A stretch of DNA of 64,000 nucleotides from Natrinema versiforme JCM 10478. GTDB taxonomy: Archaea; Halobacteriota; Halobacteria; Halobacteriales; Natrialbaceae. Below are positions 19,098 through 27,769 of the stretch, piece by piece. Below the pieces are notes generated by a model, which did not search any database, was not told the DNA's origin, and saw nothing but the letters and a program-made list of their open reading frames with translations. The first letter of the stretch is position 1. Every line of letters begins with the position of its first letter. The DNA lies in the NCBI RefSeq assembly GCF_000337195.1, contig NZ_AOID01000005.1, forward strand, positions 83,814 through 147,813, read 5' to 3'. A program made the translations under genes and the position numbers.

Positions 19098-19856
19098 ATG
19101 CGACTCGAAGGCAAGACGGCGTTTATCACGGGTGCGGGATCCGGCCTCGGGCGGGAAGCAGCACAGTTGTTCGCCGAGGAGGGCGCGACGATCGTCGCGG
19201 CCGACATCGATCTCGAGGGTGCCGAGGAAACGATCGCCCGCGTCGAGGACGCGGGGCAATCGGGCACCGCGCTCGAGTTGGATGTCCGGGACGCCGACGC
19301 GGTCCACGCGGCGGTCGACGAGGCGGTCTCGGAGTTCGGCCTCGACATCATGGTGAACAACGCGGGCGTGAGCCACGAGCGCGCGAAGATCGAGGAGATC
19401 GCCGAGAGCGAGCGCGACCGAGTCATGGACGTGAACGTCACGGGGGTCTGGAACGGCTGTCACGCCGTGATCCCCCACTTCAAGGAGCAGGGGTCGGGCG
19501 CGATCGTCAATACGGCGTCGCTGGCGGGCGTCATCGGCGCGCCGGAACTCGGCGCGTACTCGCTGTCGAAAGGCGCGGTCGTCAACTTCACGCGGACCGT
19601 CGCGGCAGAGGTCGGCCCGGCCGGCGTCCGGGCGAACGCGGTCTGTCCGGGCGTGACGGACACCGCGATGCCCCGAAAGAACCGGACCGAGGAGGAGTGG
19701 GAAGCAACCAAAGAGGAGATGGCCCGCCACTATCCACTCAAGCGCCTCGGCGAGCCCGAGGACATCGCCAACGCGATGCTGTTTCTGGCCAGCGACGAGG
19801 CCGACTGGATCACCGGGCAGGCGCTGGTCGTCGACGGCGGGTTCTCCTGTACGTAA
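19098..19856 (+). CDS. Short-chain dehydrogenase/reductase
   Basis: This 252-residue classical SDR has the nucleotide motif TGAGSGLG at its start, the NNAG motif, and the catalytic triad S141, Y154 and K158 (YSLSK). The C-terminal half has the usual RVAAEVGPAGVRANAVCPG-type stretch and ends in GGFSCT. The acidic ADID at the end of beta-2 favours NAD(H) over NADP(H). The start MRLEGKTAF is an ATG at 19098, preceded by AT-rich TATCATGATTTATGATAC about 25 nt upstream. Its substrate cannot be inferred. Confidence 0.88.
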   Translation: MRLEGKTAFITGAGSGLGREAAQLFAEEGATIVAADIDLEGAEETIARVEDAGQSGTALELDVRDADAVHAAVDEAVSEFGLDIMVNNAGVSHERAKIEEIAESERDRVMDVNVTGVWNGCHAVIPHFKEQGSGAIVNTASLAGVIGAPELGAYSLSKGAVVNFTRTVAAEVGPAGVRANAVCPGVTDTAMPRKNRTEEEWEATKEEMARHYPLKRLGEPEDIANAMLFLASDEADWITGQALVVDGGFSCT

Positions 19857-19916
19857 CGCCTCGCTCGAGTGCCCCTCGAGGGGAAGCGTTTCGGAATCAG
19901 CGGCCGAACGGCCGCT

Positions 19917-20369
19917 ATGGCCACCGATGAATCCTACGTGCGGCAGGCGATCGATCTCGCGGAATCGGCGGTCGACCACGGCAACACGCCCTTCGGCTCC
20001 CTGCTCGTCGTCGACGACGAGGTTATCCGGACCGCGGAGAACACCACGCTGACCGACGACGATATCTCGGCGCATCCGGAGTTCAAACTGGCTCGGTGGG
20101 CCGCGAGCGACCTCGAGTCCGGCGAGCGCGCGGCCTGTACGATGTACACCAGCACCGAACCGTGTCCGATGTGTGCGAGCGCGATCGTCTACGCGGGACT
20201 CGGGCGAGTGGTTTATAGCGTCTCAGTGGATTCGCTCGCCGACGTGCGCGACGACGGCGTGATCGAAATCCCCTGCGAGGAAGTGGTCGACCGGGCGAAC
20301 GGGTCGACGAGCGTGGACGGGCCGGTTCTCGAGGACGAGGGACTCGCGGTTCACGAGGACTACTTCTAG
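19917..20369 (+). CDS. CMP/dCMP-type nucleoside deaminase family protein
   Basis: This 150-residue protein is a zinc-dependent cytidine-deaminase-fold enzyme, most like the guanine/tRNA-adenosine/cytosine deaminase group. The zinc site is H53-P-E55 in place of the common HAE, with C83 and C86 in EPCPMCASA; E55 is the proton shuttle. NTPFGSLLV is the usual substrate-loop motif. The start MATDESYVRQ (ATG 19917) is chosen over an ATG 16 codons earlier. It follows the SDR gene by 60 bp. Base or nucleoside specificity is unknown. Confidence 0.85.
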   Translation: MATDESYVRQAIDLAESAVDHGNTPFGSLLVVDDEVIRTAENTTLTDDDISAHPEFKLARWAASDLESGERAACTMYTSTEPCPMCASAIVYAGLGRVVYSVSVDSLADVRDDGVIEIPCEEVVDRANGSTSVDGPVLEDEGLAVHEDYF

Positions 20370-20426
20370 TCGAGTCGTTCGGAGACGGAGATTTCGCGTT
20401 GCCGGAAGGGCCCCGCTGCCGGTCGG

Positions 20427-21590
20427 TCAGTCGGCGGTAGCCGCCGTTTCGTCCCGGAGCACGGACCGGTAGCGCCGGCCGGCCGAACCGTCGCCGCCGA
20501 GCGCGTCCCGAATCGTCGGCGAGATCCACTCCCGGTCGCCGTCCGCGCCGTCGGCGAGGACGCCGTCGAACCCTGTCGTCCGCAGGTCCGCGGGCAGGAA
20601 CCGCTCGTAGACGGGCAGCCGCTCGCCGAGTGGCACGCCCGCGTGGGCGGCGATCTCCTCGAGTTCGCGCAGCGCGGGCCACTTGTAGTCGGGGTTGATG
20701 TGGTCGTCGGTGACCGGCGAGACGCCGCCCAGATCGTCGACGCCGCAGTCGATCAGGTCCGTCGCGGGGGCGAGGTTCGGCGGGACCTGCACGGAGACCT
20801 CCTCGGGGAGCGCGACGCGGGCCATCGCCGTCACCTGCCGCATCGTCGCGAGATCCGGCGAGCCGTCCGACCAGCGCTCGTTGTCCATCACTGGCTGGAC
20901 GATCACCTCCTGGATGTGGTCGTAGCGCTCGTGTAACTCGCGGATCGCCAGCAGGCTCTCCGCGCGGTCGCGCCAGTCCTCGCCGATCCCCACCAGAATT
21001 CCGGTCGTGAACGCCACGTCGAGCTCGCCCGCGTTTTTCAGGGTCCGCAGCCGCTGGCCGGGCACCTTGCGCCGCGGCCCCGCGTGTGCGCCCACTTCCG
21101 CGGTCGTCTCGAGCATCACGCCCATGCTGGCGTTGACGTCCGCGACGGCCGCCATCTGTTCGCGGGTCTGATCGCCCGGGTTCGCGTGGGGGAGCAACCC
21201 CTCCTCTAAGGCGACCTCGCAGGCCGCCCGCAGGTAGGTGTGGATCGAGTCGTGGCCCCATTCCTCGAGTTGGGCGTGAATCTCGGTGTAGCGGTCGTCG
21301 GGGTCGTCGCCGAAGGTAAACAGCGCCTCCGTACAGCCGGCGTCGGCACCGCGCCGGCAGATATCACGGACCTCCTCGAGCGAGAGCAGTTCGGCCTGTC
21401 CCGGCGGGTCGAAGTACGTACAGTAGGTACAGGTGTAGCGACAGGCCGTGGTAAGCGGGATGAAGACGTTTCGGGAAAAGGTCAGCGACGGCGGTGCCGC
21501 GACGTCGCTCGGACTGGCCGCTAACAGCTCCTCGACGGCTCCGTCATCGACCGCGATATCGACGCCGTACTCGCTCGCCCCGGGAAACAT
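20427..21590 (-). CDS. cofG: 7,8-didemethyl-8-hydroxy-5-deazariboflavin synthase CofG (F420 synthesis)
   Basis: CofG is the second radical SAM subunit of Fo synthase and closes the deazaflavin ring on the CofH product. The 387-residue protein carries C50, C54 and C57 (CRYTCTYC) for the 4Fe-4S cluster. Other stretches are EALFTFGDDPDDR, FTTGILVGIGEDW and VPPNLAP...DLGGVSPVTDDHINP, typical of CofG. The ATG at 21590 gives MFPGASEYG; the open frame continues upstream through cofC in a noncoding phase and is not used. It is transcribed in the same direction as cofC, 67 bp downstream of it, so the two may be an operon. Confidence 0.94.
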   Translation of the reverse strand: MFPGASEYGVDIAVDDGAVEELLAASPSDVAAPPSLTFSRNVFIPLTTACRYTCTYCTYFDPPGQAELLSLEEVRDICRRGADAGCTEALFTFGDDPDDRYTEIHAQLEEWGHDSIHTYLRAACEVALEEGLLPHANPGDQTREQMAAVADVNASMGVMLETTAEVGAHAGPRRKVPGQRLRTLKNAGELDVAFTTGILVGIGEDWRDRAESLLAIRELHERYDHIQEVIVQPVMDNERWSDGSPDLATMRQVTAMARVALPEEVSVQVPPNLAPATDLIDCGVDDLGGVSPVTDDHINPDYKWPALRELEEIAAHAGVPLGERLPVYERFLPADLRTTGFDGVLADGADGDREWISPTIRDALGGDGSAGRRYRSVLRDETAATAD

Positions 21591-21657
21591 TACCTCTGGA
21601 TGTCGTCGCTCGGCACATAAGGCCTTCCTTCGCCGCGGTCGCCTCGAGTGCGATCGG

Positions 21658-22377
21658 TCACTTCGTCGCGCGATCCTCGCTCCGTGCGATGCCGACGCGA
21701 CCGTCTCGACCGTCGAGTTCGAACCCCATCTCGCGGAGCCGAGCGGGGGCGCGGTCCCCCTCGCGGCCGTGGACGAGCACCTCGACGAGATCCGCCGGTT
21801 CGTCGATATCGGTCGCCAGCCGGAACGAGTCGATCGTCTCGAGGGTGGCACCGACCTCGCGGGCGATCTCGCGGTGGTCGAGATACGAGGTGCCGTGGTA
21901 GTCCACGCGAAACTCGGGATGGCGGACGACGAGCGCGTTCGTCCCGCCGCCCCGACCAGGTGCGATCGCGACATCTGCCGACGCGGACAGGAGCCTCTCG
22001 AGCGCGTCAGGGGTCGCCAGCGCGAGGTCGGCCATGACGACGGCGACGGGGTCGGGAGCGGCAGTCGCGTCGTCGCTCTCGGTTTCACCCTCGTCCCCGT
22101 CAGTCTCCAGCACCGGGAGCCGCGCGTTGACCGCGTCGGTCAGCGATCGGTTGTCGACCGCGATCGACGTTGACGCGGCGATGTCACTCGAGAGGTCGAG
22201 AGCATCGAGTGCGAGCGGCGCGGTCGAGACGACCGTCGGCTCGTGACCCGCGTCGACGATCGCACGCAGGACGTCCGCGAGCATGGCGCGGGCGACTGTC
22301 GATCGCTCGGCCGGCGTGAGCGCTGACTCGAGGCGAGTCTTCGGCGTCTCGGCGGCGAACGGGACCACGACGCGCAT
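21658..22377 (-). CDS. cofC: 2-phospho-L-lactate guanylyltransferase CofC (F420 synthesis)
   Basis: CofC activates 2-phospho-L-lactate (or an analogue) with GTP for transfer onto Fo in F420 synthesis. The 239-residue protein shows the start MRVVVPFAAETPKTRLESAL, a nucleotidyltransferase P-loop-like beginning, the DLALATPDALERLL stretch, and PGRGGGTNALVVR followed by YHGTSYLDH, all typical of the family. It is followed 67 bp later by cofG on the same strand. CofD and CofE are not in the window. Confidence 0.92.
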   Translation of the reverse strand: MRVVVPFAAETPKTRLESALTPAERSTVARAMLADVLRAIVDAGHEPTVVSTAPLALDALDLSSDIAASTSIAVDNRSLTDAVNARLPVLETDGDEGETESDDATAAPDPVAVVMADLALATPDALERLLSASADVAIAPGRGGGTNALVVRHPEFRVDYHGTSYLDHREIAREVGATLETIDSFRLATDIDEPADLVEVLVHGREGDRAPARLREMGFELDGRDGRVGIARSEDRATK

Positions 22378-22521
22378 CTGAATCTGGTTGCGATAGTCCG
22401 GGCGCGCTCAAAAACACGTCGGAGTGTCACCGATTCCCCACGAGCACGCGTCTGCTCAGATCTCGTGCCCCCCGACACGAGTGCGACCACTCGCGATGTC
22501 GAATACCGAAAGCGCGGCGGG

Positions 22522-23706
22522 TTAGAACAGCGGCTCGAGTTCGTCCTCGTCGTCTTCGACGAGTTCCTCGAGGTTCTCTTCGCTTTCCTGCTGGATGTCG
22601 TCGATGTTGTCCTGTGCCTCGATGGCCACCTGCTGTAGGCGCTTGATCCGGGGGACGTTCGTCACGCCGGAGAGCAAGATCGCCGCGGCCACCTCGGGCT
22701 CCTCTCGCGGGAAGTCGCCACCGCGAACTTCCATGCTTCCCGTTTCCTCCTCGAGCCACTTGCGGCCGCGTTCGATGCCTTTCCGGTTCAGGTACTCCGA
22801 GGGACCGGAGAGCACGAGCAGCGCCCGCTCGGTGCCTTCGATCTCGCAGGGCAGCGTGAGCCGGCCGAGCGCGGCCTTGCGGACGAGGCTCGTGATGCGG
22901 TTCGTCGTGTTCGCGGCGTCGAGGTCGTCGTCTGCGCCGCCACCGTCATCGCCGGTGAATCGCGAGAGGAGGCCGCCGCCGGAGTTCAGTTCGACCTCCT
23001 CGCTCGCGAAGCCGACGGTCGAGACACCACCACCGGAAAGCGTGTTGATAATCTCCGAAGAGTCGACGACGCTCTCGGCGACTTCCTGTCCGTCGCCGAC
23101 TTCACCGGCACCGAAGAGGATGCCGAAGCGACGGACGATCTCCTCGTTGATCTGCTCGTAGCCGCCCTCGACGGACTCGCCGGTCTGTCGCCAGGAGTCG
23201 TTGTCGAAGACGAGCAGGTTGTCGACCTCGCGGACGAACGTCTGGAACGATCGCGCCGCATTGAGCGTGTAGATCCCGCCTTCGTCCGTACCCGGCAGGA
23301 CGCCGAGCCCGTAGACGGGGATCGTGTAGATTCGCTTGAGGTGTTTCGCGAGGACCGGCGCGCCGCCCGATCCCGTGCCGCCGCCCATCCCGGAGACGAT
23401 CAGGAAGGCGTCGACTTCGTGGGTCGGGATCTGGTCGATGGCGTTTTGGACCTCGTCGATGTCCTCCTCGGCGACTTCCGCGCCGAGTTCGTTGTCAGCA
23501 CCCACGCCGTGGCCCTTTACTCGGGCCTGGCCGATGAGTACGCGGTTCTCCTGTGGAATATTGTCGAGACCGATGAGGTCCGCTTTCGCGGAGTTGACGG
23601 CGATTGCCGCCCGGACGATTCCGCTGCCCGTCCGATCGTCGTAATCGAGGAATCGATCGACGATTTTCCCACCGGCCTGTCCGAATCCGATCATCGCCAA
23701 CTTCAT
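22522..23706 (-). CDS. cetZ1: Tubulin-like GTPase CetZ1
   Basis: CetZ proteins are tubulin/FtsZ-superfamily GTPases of haloarchaea that control cell shape and motility rather than division. The 394-residue sequence starts MKLAMIGFGQAGGKIVDRFL and has the tubulin signature GGGTGSGG (108-115). The CetZ pattern continues with NLLVFDNDSWRQTGESVEGGYEQIN and an acidic C-terminal tail ending in ELEPLF. Length and start match CetZ1 more than CetZ2 or FtsZ. The promoter is probably in the AT-richer spacer upstream (GGATATAAG near 23751-23759, and further elements); no partner gene is adjacent. Confidence 0.93.
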   Translation of the reverse strand: MKLAMIGFGQAGGKIVDRFLDYDDRTGSGIVRAAIAVNSAKADLIGLDNIPQENRVLIGQARVKGHGVGADNELGAEVAEEDIDEVQNAIDQIPTHEVDAFLIVSGMGGGTGSGGAPVLAKHLKRIYTIPVYGLGVLPGTDEGGIYTLNAARSFQTFVREVDNLLVFDNDSWRQTGESVEGGYEQINEEIVRRFGILFGAGEVGDGQEVAESVVDSSEIINTLSGGGVSTVGFASEEVELNSGGGLLSRFTGDDGGGADDDLDAANTTNRITSLVRKAALGRLTLPCEIEGTERALLVLSGPSEYLNRKGIERGRKWLEEETGSMEVRGGDFPREEPEVAAAILLSGVTNVPRIKRLQQVAIEAQDNIDDIQQESEENLEELVEDDEDELEPLF

Positions 23707-23935
23707 TATTTGTCAGGGGGCTCCGTTGAATTGGTACAGTGCGATGGAGGATATAAGTCTTGTGCTAAACTGACTTTCTCCTGTTCCGTATGATCGGGGA
23801 CAATCGCAGGACGGAAGCGGTATTCAACCATTACTTTCGCTCCCGTAATCGTCGTTTACTCGACCTGTGGATGTTTTTTATGTTACGTTTCTCTCTCGAG
23901 TGCAAGCGACACGAGACTCGAGTCCGTGGCCGAGA

Positions 23936-24856
23936 TCATGCCGTTTCTGCCGGTTTCTCCCGGTGGCGGGTCCCCTCGAGACCGAGATACGAACCGAGCG
24001 TCCGCAACGCCACCGGGTCGCGGCCGAACGCGGTCACGTCGTTGTCGGCGACGGTGTTGTCGAACTCGAGCGAGCGGCCCTGATCGGGGCCAAAGGGAAC
24101 GAAGGGCAGCGAGTCGACCGCCGAGAGGCCGAGTTTCGCCACCCCCATCGGGATCGGGACGATCGTGACATCCTTGCCGTCGGCCGCGTAGACCAGTTCC
24201 GTCACGTCCGCGAGCGTGGCGATCTGCGGGCCGCCGATCTCGTAGGTTTCGCCGACGTGGGCGTCGTCTTCAAGCGCGGCCGCAAGCATCGGGACGAGGT
24301 CGCCGACCCAGATGGGCTGGAACCGGGTCTTTCCGCCGCCCGGGAGCCCCGTCACGTACGGCGTCGTCAGCGTCTTCGTGAACTCGACGAACTCGCCGCC
24401 GTCGCCGAAGACGACCGACGGGCGGATGATCGTCCACTCGAGCGCGGACTCCCTGACCACCGCTTCGGCCTTCCCTTTGGCGCGGATGTAGCCCGTGTTG
24501 CCGTCGGGGTCGGCACCGAGCGCGCTCAGTTGGAGGAATCGATCGACGCCGGCGGCCTCGGCGGCGCGGACGAGATTTTCCGTGCCCTCGAGATGAACTT
24601 CCTCGTGGCTCGTTCCCTCGGGCGGTTTGTACAGCGGCGAGAGCGAGACGAGGTTCACGACGGCGTCGTGGCCGACGATGGTGTCGGCGATCGAATCGTA
24701 GGCGCTGACGTCGCCCATGGCCGACTCGACGCCGTCGGGGAGGCCGGTGTCGTCCGGAGACCGCGACAGCGCCGTCACCTCGTGGCCGCGCTCGGCCAGT
24801 TCTTCGCAGAGATTCGTTCCGATGAACCCGGTGCCGCCGGCGACGAGGATCTTCAT
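23936..24856 (-). CDS. NAD(P)-binding SDR, complex I NDUFA9-like
   Basis: This 306-residue atypical (extended) SDR has a Rossmann start MKILVAGGTGFIGTNLCEEL with the GxxGxxG motif. It also has the LSALGAD and GYIRAKGKAE stretches, where Y-x-x-x-K serves as the active-site pair, and the IIRPSVVFG motif. This set is typical of NDUFA9/UDP-sugar-epimerase-like proteins, which often bind NADPH and may act in lipid or quinone-linked metabolism. No metal site or membrane segment is evident. It is divergent from tmk. Confidence 0.85.
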   Translation of the reverse strand: MKILVAGGTGFIGTNLCEELAERGHEVTALSRSPDDTGLPDGVESAMGDVSAYDSIADTIVGHDAVVNLVSLSPLYKPPEGTSHEEVHLEGTENLVRAAEAAGVDRFLQLSALGADPDGNTGYIRAKGKAEAVVRESALEWTIIRPSVVFGDGGEFVEFTKTLTTPYVTGLPGGGKTRFQPIWVGDLVPMLAAALEDDAHVGETYEIGGPQIATLADVTELVYAADGKDVTIVPIPMGVAKLGLSAVDSLPFVPFGPDQGRSLEFDNTVADNDVTAFGRDPVALRTLGSYLGLEGTRHREKPAETA

Positions 24857-24968
24857 ACTCGAGAGATGCAGGTACAGCGATAAATAGGTGTGCGGCTACA
24901 CTGTTCGGTGTGGCCGGCGTTCGACGGATTGTATTACATCTAAATAGTGGACTCTCCGAGGTGGGACC

Positions 24969-25574
24969 ATGCTCGTCACGCTCGAGGGACTGGACGGCAG
25001 CGGCAAGACGACGGTCTGGGAGGCCGTACACGAGCGCTATACCGAGGCCGTGTTCACGCGGGAACCGACGGACGATTCCTGGTACGGCGACGCCGTCTAC
25101 CGCTCGATCGAGGACGACGACGCCGACCCGCTGGCGGAACTCTTCCTCTACACCGCCGACCACGCCGACCATCTCTCGCGCGTGATCGAACCCGCCCTCG
25201 AGCGCGGCGACCTCGTCATTTCGGACCGGTACTCCGACTCCCGCTTTGCCTATCAAGGCGCGACGCTCGCGGCGGCCGAGAACCACGACCTCGAGAACCC
25301 GCTCGAGTACGTCGTCGACATCCACGACCCGTTCTCGATCACTCCCGATCTGACGATCTACCTCGACCTCGACCCGGAGACCGCCGCCACCCGCGCGGGG
25401 ACGACGAACAAGTTCGAGCGGGCCGAATACCTCGAGTCGGTCCGTGACAACTACGAGCGGCTGATCGAACGCGATCCCGACCGATTCGTCCGCGTCGATG
25501 CAACGCAGTCGCCGGACGCGGTGCTCGAGTCGGTGACGGACGCGCTCGCGGCGGCGGTATCCGACTCGAGCTAA
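24969..25574 (+). CDS. tmk: Thymidylate kinase
   Basis: Tmk phosphorylates dTMP to dTDP for DNA synthesis. The 201-residue protein has the P-loop GLDGSGKTT (8-16), the DR(Y/F) motif in [14 protein letters not shown] and the lid stretch [15 protein letters not shown]. The ATG at 24969 follows a Shine-Dalgarno-like GAGGTGG (24958-24964) by 4 nt and a TATA-like ATCTAAATAG about 25 nt further up. It stands alone in its direction. Confidence 0.94.
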   Translation: MLVTLEGLDGSGKTTVWEAVHERYTEAVFTREPTDDSWYGDAVYRSIEDDDADPLAELFLYTADHADHLSRVIEPALERGDLVISDRYSDSRFAYQGATLAAAENHDLENPLEYVVDIHDPFSITPDLTIYLDLDPETAATRAGTTNKFERAEYLESVRDNYERLIERDPDRFVRVDATQSPDAVLESVTDALAAAVSDSS

Positions 25575-25668
25575 TCACGGCCAGCGGTCCGGTTCCTGCT
25601 CGTGACGCGCTCTCCGACCGCCGGTTCGGGCAAAGGCTTTAGTCGTGACAGAGCATACCACACGTCCG

Positions 25669-25899
25669 ATGGTCCACGCGTTCATCATGGTGAAGACGGC
25701 CGCCGGAAAGTCCGAGGGGCTGCTCGCGGAGATCGACGGCCTCGAGTCGGTCGCCGACGCCCACATTGTCGCGGGCAACTACGACATCATCGCCGAGGTC
25801 GACGCGCCGGAGGTCTACGACGTGCTCCAGACCGTCTCCTCGAGCCTGCAGGGACTCGGCGGCGTCACCGAGACGAAGACGTACATCGCGATGGGCTAG
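25669..25899 (+). CDS. Stand-alone RAM (Lrp/AsnC C-terminal) domain protein, copy 1
   Basis: This 76-residue protein is only the ligand-binding RAM domain of Lrp/AsnC regulators, with no HTH. It starts MVHAFIMVKTAAGKSEGLL and ends TETKTYIAMG. RAM domains form ring-like oligomers that bind amino acids or other small ligands. A TATA-like CTTTAG (25637-25642) about 29 nt before the ATG suggests a leaderless transcript. A near twin lies directly after trkA (26810-27040), which links both to potassium-uptake control. Confidence 0.85.
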   Translation: MVHAFIMVKTAAGKSEGLLAEIDGLESVADAHIVAGNYDIIAEVDAPEVYDVLQTVSSSLQGLGGVTETKTYIAMG

Positions 25900-26036
25900 G
25901 GAGACCGAGACCGCGCAGCTACCCGCGTCTCGCCTGATTCTCCGTCGCCGCTCTCGGCGCTCGAGCGATGACATTGTATCCAATACCATGGTAGCCGGGC
26001 GCAACCTTATTCACCGGGGCGAGCGTACCCCAGTGC

Positions 26037-26810
26037 ATGCGGTTCGTGATTATCGGGGCTGGCCGGGTCGGCTTGCGCACAGCACGCGTCTTGCGTGATG
26101 AGGACCACGAGGTGACGATGGTCGAACGCGACGAGCCGACGCGCAGACGGGCCCGCGACCAGGGCTTTACCGTCATCGACGGCGACGGCTCCCGCGAGGA
26201 CATCCTCGAGGAGGCCGGCGTCGAGACGGCCGACGCCGTCGGCGCGCTGACCGGCGACCTCAACGTCAACTTCACCGCCTGCATGATCGCCAACCACTAC
26301 GGCTGTCGGACGGTCATGCGGATCGATGAGGCCTACCGCGAGGGCATCTACCGCAAGTACGCCGATCAGGTCGACGAGATCATCTACCCCGAGCGACTCG
26401 GCGCGATCGGCGCGAAAAACGCCCTGCTTGGCGGGACGATCCGCGCTATCGCCGACATCGCCCCGCACCTGCAGGTCGTCGAACTCACGATCACCGACGC
26501 GGCCCCCGTCAACGGCTACACGATCAGCGAACTGCAGCTGCCCGCCGACGCGACCCTCCTCGCCTTTGGCAAGCGCGACCAGCCCCTCGGCGTTCCGACC
26601 GAAGACCTCTCGCTCGAGGACGGCGACCGGCTCGTCGTCCTCGCCGACTTCGATGTCCTGAGCGAGGTGCGCCAACTGTTGGTCGGCGAAACGGCGACCA
26701 AAGCGGCCGCGAACGCGGGCACGGGCTCGAGTTCGGCGGCGACGGAGCTCTTGGAGGGTGAAACGGAAACGGATTCGGAGATCGACTCCGACACCGGAGG
26801 TGTCAACTGA
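26037..26810 (+). CDS. trkA: Trk potassium system NAD-binding subunit TrkA
   Basis: TrkA is the cytoplasmic gating subunit of Trk-type potassium channels. The 257-residue protein has a RCK-N (TrkA-N) Rossmann domain (1-130, starting MRFVIIGAGRVGLRTARVL) and a RCK-C (TrkA-C) domain (about 140-220), then a Ser/Ala/Thr acidic tail. The TATA-like CCTTATT (26005-26011) is 26 nt before the ATG, so the message is probably leaderless. The stop overlaps the start of the following RAM gene by one base (TGATG), which couples their translation. No TrkH membrane subunit is in the window. Confidence 0.92.
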   Translation: MRFVIIGAGRVGLRTARVLRDEDHEVTMVERDEPTRRRARDQGFTVIDGDGSREDILEEAGVETADAVGALTGDLNVNFTACMIANHYGCRTVMRIDEAYREGIYRKYADQVDEIIYPERLGAIGAKNALLGGTIRAIADIAPHLQVVELTITDAAPVNGYTISELQLPADATLLAFGKRDQPLGVPTEDLSLEDGDRLVVLADFDVLSEVRQLLVGETATKAAANAGTGSSSAATELLEGETETDSEIDSDTGGVN

Positions 26811-27040
26811 TGGTTACCGCGTTTATCATGATCAAGGCGAACACGGGCGAGGCGGATCGGCTCAGAGACAGCATCGAATCCATCGACGGCGTGCAGTCGG
26901 CCCACATCGTCGCGGGCGATGTCGACCTCATCGCGAAGACGCAGGTCGAGACGCCGGCCGCAGTCAAGGAGATCGCGGCGACCCATATTCAGGCCATCCA
27001 GGGCGTCGAGGACACGCAGACGTATATTGCGATGGATTAA
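26810..27040 (+). CDS. Stand-alone RAM (Lrp/AsnC C-terminal) domain protein, copy 2
   Basis: This 76-residue protein begins MVTAFIMIKANTGEADRLR and ends TQTYIAMD. It is a RAM domain without HTH and clearly a paralogue of the protein at 25669-25899 (same length, same ends). Its ATG overlaps the trkA stop, so it is made with TrkA. The arrangement suggests that RAM oligomers bind a ligand and act on the TrkA gate or on each other; this is inference. Confidence 0.87.
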   Translation: MVTAFIMIKANTGEADRLRDSIESIDGVQSAHIVAGDVDLIAKTQVETPAAVKEIAATHIQAIQGVEDTQTYIAMD

Positions 27041-27338
27041 GAACGAAATTTTCCTCTGCGGTCTATCGCGAGCGAAGCGCTGAGCGCTTCGCTCGCGATG
27101 TCCCTCGGCAAAATTTCGATCAAAAGCACTCCTCCTTCCGTTCCGAGCGCAAAGCGCTCTCCACATCAGTCGTCGGCCCGCTCGCTCGTTTCACTCGCTC
27201 GCGGTCGGCGACTTGCAACGGCCTGCCCTCCCCCGGGGTGCACGGCTCTCGCGTCTGCCCGAGCCGCGCTCCCGGCCACAGCGGTCGTTTGATAGTCCAA
27301 CACTAGAACTTATCAACCAAGTAGACTACCTTCCAAAT
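27041..27338. repeat. Palindrome-rich spacer with a 16-bp perfect stem
   Basis: This 298-bp spacer holds a perfect palindrome, ATCGCGAGCGAAGCGC-TGA-GCGCTTCGCTCGCGAT (27065-27099). It is flanked by an outer inverted pair CGAAATTTT (about 27044) and AAAATTTCG (about 27110). A second small palindrome, GAGCGC-AAA-GCGCTC (about 27138-27152), follows. It could end the RAM transcript or be a degenerate mobile repeat. No gene is seen. Confidence 0.55.
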
Positions 27339-27512
27339 ATGGTACAGAGACAACACAAAGCAATTCTTGGAGTCGCGATGGTTCTGTTGGGGCTCGTTCA
27401 GGCAGGTTCGTATTTCGTAGATAGCGAATGGCAGTTCGCCGTGTTCGGTCTCTTATACGCTTGCATCGGAATAGGGTATCTCTGGGCTGAGGTCTATACT
27501 GCTGGTGGGTAG
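27339..27512 (+). CDS. Small two-helix membrane protein, less GC-rich than its neighbours
   Basis: This 57-residue protein starts MVQRQHKAILGVAMVLLGL and has hydrophobic segments at about 7-26 and 34-52. Codon use is unlike the surroundings: it uses codons such as AGA, TTA, ATA and AGT, and third positions are AT-richer than in nearby genes. A TATA-like CTTATCAA lies about 25-30 nt before the ATG at 27339. Palindromic spacers flank it on both sides, which together suggest a recent arrival. Function is unknown. Confidence 0.6.
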   Translation: MVQRQHKAILGVAMVLLGLVQAGSYFVDSEWQFAVFGLLYACIGIGYLWAEVYTAGG

Positions 27513-27695
27513 TTGCAACCGGCGCAACGAATGATGGACTCCCACTAATGTTGCATCAGAAATCGAACAGTTCGGAGAACCTGAGCGCCGCTGTTCACCG
27601 AGCGCTTCGCGTTCGGGCCGACGAGCGACCACTGGGAGCGAGGAAGGCTTTTAATCGAATTTTTGTCGAGGTGCGCCGCAGACGTACCCGTGGTT

Positions 27696-27747
27696 CGAAA
27701 GACGCCTCTGGTGTCTTTCGTCATCACGAGAGAGCGAAGCTCTCTCG
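27696..27747. repeat. Two adjacent hairpins between convergent genes
   Basis: CGAAAGACGCC-TCT-GGTGTCTTTCG (27696-27720, one G-T pair) is followed by CGAGAGAGC-GAA-GCTCTCTCG (27727-27747, perfect 9-bp stem). They lie between the small membrane gene and the end of the gene at 27770, so they may serve as a two-sided terminator. Equally, they belong to the same palindrome style as 27065-27099. Confidence 0.5.
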
Positions 27748-27769
27748 AACGACAGCGCAAAACTTCGTT

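Noticed and set aside
18996..20075. N-terminal extension of the cyclase frame through the SDR gene
   Set aside because: The extension is antisense to SDR motifs and lacks any cyclase signature; the start at 18995 matches the family.
21591..22088. Upstream extension of cofG through cofC
   Set aside because: It is Pro/Arg/Ser-rich and overlaps cofC in a noncoding phase; the normal CofG start is at 21590.
27600..27769. CRISPR-like repeats
   Set aside because: The repeats are single hairpins of differing sequence without regular spacing; no direct repeat array is present anywhere in the window.
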